Source: Candidatus Pseudogracilibacillus intestinigallinarum (GTDB lineage: Bacteria > Bacillota > Bacilli > Bacillales > Amphibacillaceae). Taken from it: DNA of 44,520 nt. The position numbers and the translations under genes are program-made. How positions within the stretch are numbered: position 1 is the stretch's first letter; each line of letters opens with the position of its first letter. Below are positions 24,619 to 33,435 of the stretch, in pieces. The DNA lies in assembly GCA_019113205.1 (NCBI GenBank), contig DXHX01000159.1, positions 1 to 44,520 on the forward strand, in the 5' to 3' direction. The notes below the pieces were generated by a model that saw only the letters and a list, made by a program, of their open reading frames with translations, had not been told where the DNA came from and searched no databases.

Positions 24619-26175
24619 ATGATATTAGATGCTGATATGAAAGCACAATTAAAACAATATATGGAGCTTTTAGAAGATGATGTAACGATTAAGCTAAGTG
24701 TTGGAAACGACAAGGCTTCAGAAGATATGACATCTTTAGTAGATGAACTAGCTTCCTTATCGTCTAAAATAACAATTGAACATACTGTTTTAAATCGGAC
24801 ACCTAGTTTCAGCATTAACCGTGGAACAGAGGAGACTGGCGTAACTTTTGCTGGTCTTCCTTTAGGCCATGAGTTCACTTCATTAGTATTAGCTTTATTA
24901 CAAGTTAGTGGTAGAGCACCAAAAATTGATGAAGCAGTAGCAGAACAGGTGAAAAATTTAGAAGGCACATACCATTTTGACACGTATGTAAGCTTGACAT
25001 GTCAAGTATGTCCGGAAGTAGTACAAGCTTTAAACATCATGACTGTATTAAATCCTAACATTACACATACAATGGTTGATGGTGCTACATTTAAGCAAGA
25101 AGTAGAAGAAAAGAAAATTATGGCTGTACCAACTGTTTTCTTAAATGGAGAAGAATTCAACGGAGGACGTATTACGATTCCGGAAATTTTAGCAAAATTA
25201 GGTTCAGGACCTGATGCAAGTGAATTTGCTAATAAAGATCCATTCGATGTATTAGTTGTTGGAGGAGGTCCTGGTGGGGCAACAGCAGGAATTTATGCTG
25301 CACGAAAAGGAATCCGTACTGGAATTGTTGCAGAACGATTCGGTGGACAAATTTTAGATACAGCTACCATTGAAAATTTTGCTAGTGTGAACAGCATTGA
25401 AGGTCCACAATTGGCAGCAAACTTAGAGTCACATGTAAAAGATTATGATATTGATGTGATGGATTTACAACGTGCAAAAAGTTTACAAGTAAATGATTAT
25501 GTAGAATTAGAGTTAGAAAATGGCGCAACATTAAAAAGTAAAGCAGTTGTTCTATCTACTGGAGCAAGCTGGCGTAAAGTAGGGGTTCCTGGTGAAGAGG
25601 AGTTCCGTAACAAAGGTGTTGCATACTGTCCACATTGTGATGGTCCATTATTTGAAGGTAAACGTGTTGCAGTAATCGGCGGGGGAAACTCTGGAATTGA
25701 AGCTGCAATTGACTTATCTGGTATCGTAGAACATGTAACAGTATTAGAGTTTGGTGAGGAGTTAAGAGCGGATTCTGTTTTACAAGACCGTCTCCATCGT
25801 TTACCAAATGTAACTGTTATTAAACAAGCACAAACGACTGAAATTACAGGTACAGATGTTGTAAATGGAATTTCTTATATTGATCGAGCAACAGAAGAAG
25901 AAAAACATATTGAATTAGAAGGTGTTTTTGTTCAAATTGGTTTAGTACCAAATACTGCTTGGCTCGGTGACTTAGTTGAAAGAAATAAAATGGGTGAAAT
26001 AATCGTAGATAAGTACGGGGCTACAAATGTTCCGGGTGTTTACGCATCAGGAGACTGTACAGACTCTGCTTATAACCAAATTATTATTTCAATGGGTGCA
26101 TCTGCTACAGCATCATTAAGTGCGTACGATTATGTCGTGAAAAATGCTGAGAAATTTGCAAAAGTAAAAGCATAA
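24619..26175 (+). CDS. ahpF: Alkyl hydroperoxide reductase subunit F
   Basis: A 518-residue flavoprotein that passes electrons from NADH to AhpC. The N-terminal double-thioredoxin domain carries the TCQVCPEV disulfide (C128, C131). The FAD-binding GGGPGGATAG motif is near residue 214, the redox-active CPHC is at C337 and C340, and the NADH-binding GGGNSGIEAA lies near residue 355. The closing YASGDCTDSAYNQI is also typical. AAGGAG precedes the ATG, and a terminator follows. Confidence 0.97.
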   Translation: MILDADMKAQLKQYMELLEDDVTIKLSVGNDKASEDMTSLVDELASLSSKITIEHTVLNRTPSFSINRGTEETGVTFAGLPLGHEFTSLVLALLQVSGRAPKIDEAVAEQVKNLEGTYHFDTYVSLTCQVCPEVVQALNIMTVLNPNITHTMVDGATFKQEVEEKKIMAVPTVFLNGEEFNGGRITIPEILAKLGSGPDASEFANKDPFDVLVVGGGPGGATAGIYAARKGIRTGIVAERFGGQILDTATIENFASVNSIEGPQLAANLESHVKDYDIDVMDLQRAKSLQVNDYVELELENGATLKSKAVVLSTGASWRKVGVPGEEEFRNKGVAYCPHCDGPLFEGKRVAVIGGGNSGIEAAIDLSGIVEHVTVLEFGEELRADSVLQDRLHRLPNVTVIKQAQTTEITGTDVVNGISYIDRATEEEKHIELEGVFVQIGLVPNTAWLGDLVERNKMGEIIVDKYGATNVPGVYASGDCTDSAYNQIIISMGASATASLSAYDYVVKNAEKFAKVKA

Positions 26176-26178
26176 TAG

Positions 26179-26217
26179 AAGGGGCTTATCCAATAGTGGA
26201 TAAGCTCCTTTTTATTT
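26179..26217 (+). terminator. Intrinsic terminator of ahpCF
   Basis: GGGGCTTATCC pairs with GGATAAGCTCC around an AATAGT loop, followed by TTTTTATTT. Confidence 0.9.
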
Positions 26218-26491
26218 ATGCATATGAAAACCGATCGGACTCTGCTGGGTGTTCTTAAGTAGCTTTTAGCATGGCATTAAAAATATTTCCTATCGTGATA
26301 AGATAAAGTTGGTTTCCCGACCACCATATCTTACAAGAGAAGAAGGCAATCCTAATGCAAGATATGGATGGGGATGTAAGTATTCCACTAAAATTATGTG
26401 TATCTCTATGTACGGGCTATTTAAAAAGGAAGAGTAGCTTAATGATTTTTGATCGTTATGCAAATGTAAAGTAGCAAATATGGAAACTGGG

Positions 26492-26806
26492 TAGTTACAA
26501 GAATATCGTGTGTAGTTGCAAGAATGCAGTGTGAAGTTGCAAGAATGCGAGCCGAAGTTGCAAGAATCCGGCCCAAAGTTGCAAGAATCCACTCCAAAGT
26601 TGCAAGAATATGACCCGAAGTTGCAAGAATCCACTCCAAAGTTGCAAGAATCCACTCCAAAGTTGCAAGAATACGGCCCGAGGTTGCAAGAATCCGACCC
26701 AAAGTTGCAAGAATATGAGCCAAAGTTGCAAGATTACGACCCAAAGTTGCAAGAATGTGAGCCAAAGTTGCAAGATTACGACCCGAAGTTGCAAGAATTG
26801 ATGCGA
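26492..26806 (+). repeat. 21-bp tandem repeat array 1 (15 units)
   Basis: Fifteen head-to-tail units of exactly 21 bp. Each starts with the nearly constant AAGTTGCAAGAAT (13 bp), has five variable bases, and usually ends in CCA or CCG. Unit starts run 26492, 26513, 26534 and onward every 21 bp to 26786. Variants include ATGAG, CCACT, ATGAC, ACGGC, CCGAC and GCGAG. Three units with CCACT are identical. The two edge units are more divergent (GTTACAAGAAT at the left; TGATGCGA ending at the right). Five of six frames are open because 21 is a multiple of three, but none has a ribosome site, so I regard it as non-coding. Confidence 0.95.
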
Positions 26807-26964
26807 GGATACTGTGCATAAGGAATACTGTTCAAGGAGTATTTTAGATTAAATCCGATTACAAAGACCATCAGCCGCAGAGCATTTCATCGGTTCACAC
26901 TAGTAATATTGATTTAGAATAAACAACTAAAATATATGTAATAGTTTAAAATGAAGGATAAAAG

Positions 26965-27006
26965 AAAAATCTTAACGTAAAGATTGATATCTACGCTAAG
27001 ATTTTT
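26965..27006. terminator. Bidirectional terminator downstream of the EamA gene
   Basis: AAAAATCTTAACGTA pairs with TACGCTAAGATTTTT, giving A-runs and T-runs on both sides. It ends 12 nt beyond the minus-strand stop codon at 27018-27020. Confidence 0.8.
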
Positions 27007-27017
27007 GTTTACAAATG

Positions 27018-27932
27018 TTATTCAGCAAGTCCTTCTGATAAACCTAATAATATAATACCGAACATTACGACCCCAATCATAACGTATTGGCGAGTAGATA
27101 AAACTTCTTTGAGGAAAATTCTTGATAAAATAACAGAGAATATTCCGTGTGCTGCAATAAGTGGTGCAGCGATTATCGCATTACCTGCAATTGCAAATAC
27201 ATAGAAAAATTGTCCTGTCGTTTCCAAAATTGCGGCTGTTCCACGATCTTTTTCTTTAAATAATGAATATTTCTCTTTTTTTATAAAACGTACATATATA
27301 AAAGCAAGAACAGCGACGATAAAAAAAGTGTATTCATATGCAATTAATGCATTATCCTCAGGAATTAATGTCAATTCATCCAAATAAACACCATCTAAAA
27401 ATGTACCAATTCCATCAATTAACGCATATAAAATTGGGAATGTAATTGCTAAGAAACTTAATTGGTATTTAGGGTCAATCATTTCATTTTGTCTTTTTAA
27501 TGCATATGTTTCAGCTTGTTTTTCGTAAACGGCTAACGTAATAACCCCGATTGTCACAATAATAATTCCAGCAATATCTATCATACTCATTTCGCGTGGA
27601 AAGAAAATGAATAATAAAATTGCACTTACTGCTCCAGCTGAGTTTTGAACTGGTGCTGCAATCGATAATTCGATGTAGCGTAATCCGATATATCCAATTG
27701 TCATCGATAAAATATACATGAAGGATACTGGAAAATAACGAACCATGTCAAAAGGATCAAAAGTAATATCTTTTATAAGCATATATGCGGTTGCATGAAT
27801 CCCCATAACAAACCCAACCATAATGACAATTTTTAAATGCGTATATTTTTCTTCGACATTAGATCCTTTTTTATAAAATAAATTAGCTGCACCCCAAGCA
27901 ATTGCTGTAATAATAGCAAATATAAACCACAT
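27018..27932 (-). CDS. EamA/DMT family transporter
   Basis: A 304-residue membrane protein with ten predicted helices in two halves. The first half opens with FAIITAIAWGAANLFYKKG; the second ends with HGIFSVILSRIFLKEVLSTR followed by QYVMIGVVMFGIILLGL, the typical EamA closing helices. Such carriers export or import small metabolites; the substrate is not predictable. GGAGG lies 11 nt before ATG 27932, slightly far. In-frame upstream codons to 27983 overlap that site and are excluded. Confidence 0.87.
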   Translation of the reverse strand: MWFIFAIITAIAWGAANLFYKKGSNVEEKYTHLKIVIMVGFVMGIHATAYMLIKDITFDPFDMVRYFPVSFMYILSMTIGYIGLRYIELSIAAPVQNSAGAVSAILLFIFFPREMSMIDIAGIIIVTIGVITLAVYEKQAETYALKRQNEMIDPKYQLSFLAITFPILYALIDGIGTFLDGVYLDELTLIPEDNALIAYEYTFFIVAVLAFIYVRFIKKEKYSLFKEKDRGTAAILETTGQFFYVFAIAGNAIIAAPLIAAHGIFSVILSRIFLKEVLSTRQYVMIGVVMFGIILLGLSEGLAE

Positions 27933-27991
27933 GAAACATAAAACCTCCACATTATTATTATAAACCCTTACAAATCGTATCATAAAATAAG

Positions 27992-28029
27992 AAAAAGCGA
28001 TAAAGATATAAATTCTTTATCGCCTTTTT
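27992..28029 (-). terminator. Terminator of the MscS-type gene
   Basis: GCGATAAAGA pairs with TCTTTATCGC around a 7-nt loop and, read on the minus strand, is followed by TTTTTC. The A-rich sequence on its other side makes it possibly bidirectional. Confidence 0.85.
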
Positions 28030-29085
28030 CTATTGTTGCTCTGTTTGAAAATTGCGCATTGGTGTAGCGACTTCTGCCCCTTCTTCTTTTAATATGTCTA
28101 AAATACGAAGGTTTAACTCCTCGCGCGTATTAATATATGGATCATATTCTGTAGAAGCGGTGAAAAAGTTTAACATAATTTCAATTCCTTGATCTGTTAA
28201 ATTATTCACTTTCACATAGATTGTCTCCTGGTGTACTTCTGGATGTGTACGAACAGCTTCGTCAATTTTCGTAATAGCATTCTCTACAATAGTTGTTGGA
28301 GTATCATACATTAGCATGAATGAAAATGTAATTTGACGTTTACCCATTTTACTCCAATTCGTAATCGGTTCATTTGCAAGTGTTGCATTTGGAACTGTTA
28401 CTAGCGCTTGCGCAAATGTTCTTACTTTTGTACTGCGAAATGATATATCTTCTACCGTTCCATCTACGCTTGGTGTTGTAATCCAATCATTTATCGTAAA
28501 TGGTTTTTCCGTAATAATAATAACTCCACCAAATAAATTTGCAATAGCATCTTGTGCGGCTAATGAAAAAGCAAGTCCACCTAGTCCTAATCCGGTTAAA
28601 AAGCCGCCAACTTGATAATTGAACTCTTGTAAAATAACACTAATACTAATTGCGACAATAATTACTTGTAATGAGCGGGATAAAAAAGGAATTAAAATAT
28701 CATCTAGTTTAATATTCGTCTTTTCATTGATAAAACGAAACATCTGCGAAGAACTAGAAGCTAAATTCAATAATCCCCAAGTAATTAAGAAAATGACAAA
28801 AACACGTAATAATTTAAACGTCGGTTCATCAATCCCATTATAATGAGGATAATATTGAATGGAAACATATAATCCTAATGCGATGAAAAACCATTGTAGC
28901 GGTCGCTCAAAGGCAGCTAAAATATTGGGGAATAGCGCTGTTTTCCCCTTATGACCAATTTTAAGTAAAAATTTAAATATATATTTTGTGAAAAATTTTC
29001 GGAACAAAATAAATAATAGGAAAATCCCGATTGTTATCCCGACTGTTTTCAAATGTTCTAATGAAATTAAATATTCCCAAGTCAT
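28030..29085 (-). CDS. Small-conductance mechanosensitive channel (MscS family)
   Basis: A 351-residue membrane protein. Four or five helices span residues 1-180. The pore helix is recognisable in GGFLTGLGLGGLAFSLAAQD followed by AIANLFGG. The cytoplasmic beta domain then shows FTINDWITTP, GTVEDISFRSTKVRT, and VTVPNATLANEPITNWSK. It releases osmolytes when membrane tension rises on hypo-osmotic shock, which complements the betaine uptake genes further on. A plausible start is ATG 29085, preceded by AGGAGATTGAAAC on the minus strand. It resembles YkuT-type channels. Confidence 0.92.
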   Translation of the reverse strand: MTWEYLISLEHLKTVGITIGIFLLFILFRKFFTKYIFKFLLKIGHKGKTALFPNILAAFERPLQWFFIALGLYVSIQYYPHYNGIDEPTFKLLRVFVIFLITWGLLNLASSSSQMFRFINEKTNIKLDDILIPFLSRSLQVIIVAISISVILQEFNYQVGGFLTGLGLGGLAFSLAAQDAIANLFGGVIIITEKPFTINDWITTPSVDGTVEDISFRSTKVRTFAQALVTVPNATLANEPITNWSKMGKRQITFSFMLMYDTPTTIVENAITKIDEAVRTHPEVHQETIYVKVNNLTDQGIEIMLNFFTASTEYDPYINTREELNLRILDILKEEGAEVATPMRNFQTEQQ

Positions 29086-29256
29086 GTTTCAATCTCCTAA
29101 AATAAGTTTTCTTTAACGTATCATATTATGTATGTTTTCGTCTACTTTCAAAAATATTTCCCAGGAAATAAGCTATGTGTAGACGTTTTATTTGTAAAAA
29201 ATATTTTCATGGTAAAATAGAAGAGGAGATTGTTATAAAAGGGGATGGAAGCTGAG

Positions 29257-30420
29257 ATGATTCAACATTCGAAAAAAATGGAAATTTTTTCTCCAGCTAT
29301 TTTTGGAGATTTAAAAAAAGCTGCAAACGAGAAAGCAAAAACTGGTGTAAAAATAATTGATTTAAGTTTAGGAAGTCCAGATCTTCCGCCAAATGAAAAA
29401 ATACGAAAAACATTATCTGATGCTAGTTTACAAGAAAATATGTATGGATATACATTAACAGGAACCAAATCGTTTAATAAAGCTGTGAGTGATTATTATA
29501 AACGAAGAGTAAATGTTGATATAGAGGCAGAGACAGAGGTTTTACAAACGATGGGATCACAGGAAGGCCTCGTGCATTTACCGATTGCATTTTGTGATGA
29601 AGGGGATATTGTATTAACGACAAATCCAGCATATGTTGCATATGATGCTGGCATAAAACTAGCTGGTGCAGAACCATACTATATGCCTCTGAAGAAGAAA
29701 AATAATTATTTACCTAATTTAAAAGATATCCCTGAAGAGGTGTTGCAAAAGGCTAAATTACTTATTTTAAATTTGCCAGGTAATCCGGTTCCAGCAATGC
29801 CAAATGAACGTTTTTTTAAAGAAGTGATTGAAATATGTACTACATATAATATTTTAGTTCTACATGACGCAGCATATTCGGAATACTATTTTGAAGGAGA
29901 CAAACCGTCGAGCTTTCTTTCAGTAGATGGAGCAAAAGAGGTTGGCCTTGAAATTAACTCTTTATCAAAAAGTTTTAGCTTAGCAGGTGCAAGGATTGCT
30001 TATTTTGTAGGTAACAAAAATGCAATTGCTGTATTAAAACAATTAAAATCTAATTTAGACTATGGAATATTTGCACCTATTCAAAAAGCGGCAGTGACTG
30101 CTTTGGAAAACGCAGAAGAAATTACTGATCAGTTAAGAACGGTATTTAAGGAACGCCATCAAATAATGACGAAGGGGTTACAAGAGATTGGTTGGGAAGT
30201 TGCTCCTTCTACTGGTGGTATGTTCGTTTGGGCTAAATATCCTTATAGAATGAGTTCCATTGATTTTACATTTAAATTAATCGAACAAGTAGGTATCGTT
30301 ACAGTTCCAGGCACCTCTTTTGGAACAGAAGGAGAAGGGTATGTTCGAATTGCTTTGGTACAGAATGCGGCGACGTTACAAGAGGCTATAGAGCGTTTCG
30401 CAACTTTAACATTTGATTAA
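29257..30420 (+). CDS. PLP-dependent aminotransferase, class I/II
   Basis: A 387-residue fold-type I aminotransferase. Motifs: DLSLGSPDLPP near residue 35, YGYTLTGTKSFNKAV, LNLPGNPVPA, HDAAYSEYYF, and the PLP-binding Lys in NSLSKSFSLAGARIAYFVG near residue 236. The C-terminal Arg for the substrate carboxylate is in GYVRIALV. It resembles LL-diaminopimelate aminotransferase-type and alanine/aspartate-type enzymes in this subgroup, but the substrate cannot be fixed. The ATG at 29245 touches the AAAAGGGG ribosome site, so ATG 29257 is preferred, though its spacing (12 nt) is long. A lipoprotein gene follows 13 nt downstream. Confidence 0.85.
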   Translation: MIQHSKKMEIFSPAIFGDLKKAANEKAKTGVKIIDLSLGSPDLPPNEKIRKTLSDASLQENMYGYTLTGTKSFNKAVSDYYKRRVNVDIEAETEVLQTMGSQEGLVHLPIAFCDEGDIVLTTNPAYVAYDAGIKLAGAEPYYMPLKKKNNYLPNLKDIPEEVLQKAKLLILNLPGNPVPAMPNERFFKEVIEICTTYNILVLHDAAYSEYYFEGDKPSSFLSVDGAKEVGLEINSLSKSFSLAGARIAYFVGNKNAIAVLKQLKSNLDYGIFAPIQKAAVTALENAEEITDQLRTVFKERHQIMTKGLQEIGWEVAPSTGGMFVWAKYPYRMSSIDFTFKLIEQVGIVTVPGTSFGTEGEGYVRIALVQNAATLQEAIERFATLTFD

Positions 30421-30433
30421 AAGGAGCAAACAG

Positions 30434-30874
30434 ATGAAGAAAGGTATTATATTCGTAATTGTTTTCTACATGATGTTAATAGGTTGTCAATCTGATCATG
30501 ACGCATACGATGTCGACGGATTTTCAGCGGTAAAAGAATACGTTGATGCAATTATTCCACTTATCGATAAAACATTGGAGACAACGGAAGAAGCTAATGT
30601 ACAAGAAATAACTAAAACAAATGGACAGTTATTTATCTTTGGAGAAGGAACGAAGTATGATAAAGCGGAAATGTCGAATTGGACGATTGAATTAGGTTTA
30701 GAAGAAGGGGCATGGGTTATAGAAGGAGAGGCACTATTTGATCAACTAATGGAAGTGCACGAATCAACCAATGCATTTATAAAGGAATTTGAAGATCACA
30801 AGAAAGTATCTGAAGAAACAGTAAAAGCATTGGAAAAAGAACGAACTTCATTAGGGGAAATGTTTCGGCAGTAA
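30434..30874 (+). CDS. Small lipoprotein of unknown function
   Basis: A 146-residue protein with a lipoprotein signal peptide (KGIIFVIVFYMMLIGC; lipobox LIGC, Cys 18). The mature part is acidic, predicted helical at the end (KKVSEETVKALEKERTSLGE), and contains no catalytic motif that I recognise. AAAAGGAG precedes ATG 30434. It is close behind the aminotransferase gene and likely co-transcribed. Confidence 0.75.
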   Translation: MKKGIIFVIVFYMMLIGCQSDHDAYDVDGFSAVKEYVDAIIPLIDKTLETTEEANVQEITKTNGQLFIFGEGTKYDKAEMSNWTIELGLEEGAWVIEGEALFDQLMEVHESTNAFIKEFEDHKKVSEETVKALEKERTSLGEMFRQ

Positions 30875-30887
30875 ATATATTAAAAAT

Positions 30888-31022
30888 ACTTAGGACAGAT
30901 TAAGAGTTCATACGAAATACGAATAATGATTAAAAAAAGCATGCATTATTTTTTGGACGAATTACTTATTATTCAATATTCATATGATGTAAAATTTCAC
31001 TTACTATTGTCCTAAGTCTTTT
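30888..31022 (+). repeat. Long imperfect hairpin, possible terminator or MITE relic
   Basis: ACTTAGGACA (30888-30897) is complementary to TGTCCTAAGT (31008-31017), followed by CTTTTT. Pairing continues inward with TAAG/CTTA, TCATA/TATGA and GAATAA/TTATTC across similar-sized internal loops, ending in an AATAATG/CATTATT inner hairpin. The whole is about 130 nt. It lies 14 nt after the lipoprotein gene, so it could act as its terminator. The rest of the interval to 31215 holds the enoyl-CoA hydratase promoter. Confidence 0.6.
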
Positions 31023-31164
31023 TAACAAAAAATAGTTTGAAATTTCTGTAAATGGGTATATACTCTTATGGAATAAAATAGGGTGGGAGGTCGGATATTG
31101 TTTGTAAATAAATATGGTTAAGTATTTAAAAAATCACACTATATGAATTTTAGTAAAAATACGG

Positions 31165-31197
31165 TATAATACACATAATGAATGACTATTCATAATT
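31165..31197 (+). promoter_or_regulatory. Promoter -10 and FadR-type operator of the enoyl-CoA hydratase gene
   Basis: A perfect TATAAT lies at 31165-31170. Starting 7 nt later, ATGAATGACTATTCATAATT (31178-31197) matches the Bacillus FadR operator pattern TGAATGANTANTCATTCA at 15 of 18 positions, with the first 15 bases perfect. The operator covers the expected transcription start, as in fatty-acid degradation operons repressed by FadR and released by long-chain acyl-CoA. The -35 is poor. Confidence 0.7.
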
Positions 31198-31215
31198 GAT
31201 ATAGGAGTGATTTTA

Positions 31216-31986
31216 ATGGGAAAAATAAACTTAGTTCGTGAAAGTGGCGTTTCAATTATTCAATTAAATAGGCCGGAAACATACAATGCTTTAGATATTG
31301 AAGCATTAGAGCAGTTAGAAGCGATTATAACGGAAGTAAAAAACAATGAAGATCAAATTGTCATTATTACAGGAGAGGGAAAGGCATTTTGTGCAGGTGG
31401 CGACGTAAGTATGATGGCAACATTAAAAGATGTTGATTTATTTGACGATTTAATGAATGCGATTACAAATATTGTAACTTCACTATATTTTATGCCGAAA
31501 GTAGTCATTTCCGCAGTGAACGGTTCCGCAGCAGGACTTGGTATGAGCCTTGCGTTAAACGCTGATTATGTTGTTGCAAATAAAGAGGCTAAATTTGGTA
31601 TGTTGTTTGGAGGAATTGGACTTATTCCAGACGGAGGAGCCCATTTTTTCTTACAACAGAGAGTAGGAACCGAAAAAGCTAAACAATTCATATGGAGTTT
31701 AGAGCAAATTAATGCAGATGAAGCAAAACAAGCCGGGTATGTAGATGTTTTATCAGATGAGGATGCTTTTACGGCAGCAAAAATATTAGCATTTAAACTT
31801 TCACAGGCGCCAATCCAAGCGTTTTTACAAACGAAGGAAATTTTACATACACAAAATAAACTACAATTAGAAGAAATACTGCAATTGGAAAAGGCTGGAC
31901 AAATGAAAGCCTCCCAAACAAAAGATCATCGTGAAGGAGTTCGGGCGTTTTTAGAAAAGCGAAAACCTCAATTCCAAGGAAAATAA
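31216..31986 (+). CDS. Enoyl-CoA hydratase/isomerase family protein
   Basis: A 256-residue crotonase-fold protein (YhaR-like). Conserved parts are ITGEGKAFCAGGDVSMM near residue 60 (oxyanion loop), VISAVNGSAAGLGMSLALNAD near residue 100, and GMLFGGIGLIPDGGAHFFL, where an Asp in PDGG replaces the second catalytic Glu of classical hydratases. The last point favours an isomerase or PaaG/PaaF-like activity, but hydration of 2-enoyl-CoA remains possible. AGGAGTGA precedes ATG 31216. The FadR-type operator upstream supports a role in beta-oxidation. Confidence 0.87.
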   Translation: MGKINLVRESGVSIIQLNRPETYNALDIEALEQLEAIITEVKNNEDQIVIITGEGKAFCAGGDVSMMATLKDVDLFDDLMNAITNIVTSLYFMPKVVISAVNGSAAGLGMSLALNADYVVANKEAKFGMLFGGIGLIPDGGAHFFLQQRVGTEKAKQFIWSLEQINADEAKQAGYVDVLSDEDAFTAAKILAFKLSQAPIQAFLQTKEILHTQNKLQLEEILQLEKAGQMKASQTKDHREGVRAFLEKRKPQFQGK

Positions 31987-32035
31987 AACGTTTTCTACTG
32001 TATATTTGGCAATTTTTTCACGAACTCCTCATAAA

Positions 32036-32072
32036 ACTGACATTTATTGAGCATAAGCGAGTAAATGTCAGT
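32036..32072. promoter_or_regulatory. Perfect 11-bp inverted repeat upstream of opuA
   Basis: ACTGACATTTA (32036-32046) and TAAATGTCAGT (32062-32072) are exact reverse complements around a 15-nt centre. No T-run follows, so it is not a standard terminator on either strand. It could be a weak terminator of the hydratase gene or an operator of the opuA operon, about 170 nt before its start. Confidence 0.45.
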
Positions 32073-32238
32073 AATCATATAGAAAATTAAGGTCAATCAT
32101 AATAAATCGCGTGTATAACATATAAATGAATGTCAATGCAATTTGAAACAAACTATAGAAGAATGTTAACGTTAATAAGTGATGTCCATTTTTAAAGGTT
32201 GAAAATGGTTCATCAAATATAGGTTGAGGTGAAAATGT

Positions 32239-33435
32239 GTGCCAGTAATAGAAGTAGAAGGACTAACAAAAGTATTTGGTAAAAACACAAAAGAAGCATT
32301 GAAATTAGTAAACGAAGGTGCTTCAAAGGAAGAAATTTTAAACAAAACAGGATGTACGGTGGCAGTAAACAATGCAACATTCTCCGTAGAACAGGGAGAA
32401 TTTTTCGTTATTATGGGTTTATCAGGTAGTGGTAAATCAACATTAATCAGATTAATTAATCGATTAATTGAACCGACAAAAGGTATGATTAAAGTAGATG
32501 GAAAAGATATTTCTAACTTAGACAAAAAGTCTTTACGTGAAGTAAGACGTAAAAAAATGAGTATGGTTTTCCAACGATTTGCCTTATTCCCGCATCGTAC
32601 TGTATTAGAAAATGCAGAATTCGGTTTGGAAATTCAAAAGATGGATAAAGAAAAACGGAAAGAAATCGCTTTGAAATCTTTAGAATTAGTAGGATTAGGG
32701 GATTATGCGAACCAATACCCTGGTCAACTTTCAGGTGGGATGCAACAACGTGTTGGATTAGCGAGAGGATTAACGAATGATCCAGAAGTGTTATTAATGG
32801 ATGAGGCATTCTCTGCACTTGACCCACTGATTCGTAAAGACATGCAAGATGAAATGGTCGATTTACAAGCGAAAATGCAGAAAACTATTTTATTTATTAC
32901 GCATGATCTTGATGAAGCATTACGATTAGGCGATCGAATTGCATTAATGCGTGATGGTGAAATAGTTCAAATTGGAACGCCGGAAGAAATTTTAACAAAT
33001 CCAGCGAACGACTATGTAGAAAAATTTGTAGAAGATGTGGACCGTTCGAAAGTGTTAACAGCAGGACATATTATGAAGCGACCTGAAACGGTAAATATTG
33101 ATCGTCATGGACCACGTGTTGCTTTAGAAAGAATGCGTGCTGAAGGGATTTCTAGCATTTTAGTTGTAGATAAAGACCGTCGTTTACAAGGGTATGTAAC
33201 GGCAGATGATGTATTAAAAGCTAGAAAAGAAGAAATAACGAATTTAAACGAAATATTACGTACAGATATTACTGAAGTAGATGTCGAAACACCGATGAAT
33301 GAAATCTTTAATATGATTTATGATACTCCAATTCCATTAGCAGTTATTAAAGATGGAAAATTAGCTGGTGTACTCGTACGAGGTGCTGTTATAGCAGGAC
33401 TAGCTAATGAAGGGAGTGTGAATGGAAATGAATAA
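32239..33435 (+). CDS. opuAA: Glycine betaine ABC transporter ATP-binding subunit
   Basis: A 398-residue ATPase of the OpuA betaine importer. An N-terminal extension characteristic of OpuAA/ProV precedes Walker [10 protein letters not shown] near residue 60; the signature is [14 protein letters not shown] and Walker B is [11 protein letters not shown]. Two CBS domains follow (about residues 275-395), which in OpuA-type transporters sense ionic strength or c-di-AMP. The start is GTG 32239, with GAGGTGA ahead; there is no in-frame ATG nearby. The stop overlaps the next gene. Confidence 0.94.
   Translation: MPVIEVEGLTKVFGKNTKEALKLVNEGASKEEILNKTGCTVAVNNATFSVEQGEFFVIMGLSGSGKSTLIRLINRLIEPTKGMIKVDGKDISNLDKKSLREVRRKKMSMVFQRFALFPHRTVLENAEFGLEIQKMDKEKRKEIALKSLELVGLGDYANQYPGQLSGGMQQRVGLARGLTNDPEVLLMDEAFSALDPLIRKDMQDEMVDLQAKMQKTILFITHDLDEALRLGDRIALMRDGEIVQIGTPEEILTNPANDYVEKFVEDVDRSKVLTAGHIMKRPETVNIDRHGPRVALERMRAEGISSILVVDKDRRLQGYVTADDVLKARKEEITNLNEILRTDITEVDVETPMNEIFNMIYDTPIPLAVIKDGKLAGVLVRGAVIAGLANEGSVNGNE

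Larger units (their letters stand above)
26218..27017. other. Non-coding stretch holding 21-bp repeat array 1
   Basis: About 800 nt lie between the ahpF terminator and the end of the EamA transporter gene. It contains the tandem array (26492-26806), an inverted repeat CCATATCTT/AAGATATGG near 26323-26366, and imperfect flanking inverted repeats with AACCGAT and CTCTGC blocks (26229-26245 and 26877-26895). A short plus-strand peptide-like frame, RPPYLTREEGNPNARYGWG, at about 26317-26373 could be a relic of a gene, but I do not recognise it. Confidence 0.55.

Noticed and set aside
26492-26806. CRISPR array
   Set aside because: The variable part is only about 5-8 bp, far shorter than a spacer; several units are identical; no cas gene is near.
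26439-26821. Several long reading frames over array 1 that predict heptad-repeat proteins (for example KLQESTP or DSCNFGV repeats)
   Set aside because: Five of six frames are open simply because the unit is 21 bp long. None has a ribosome site, and a choice among them would be arbitrary.
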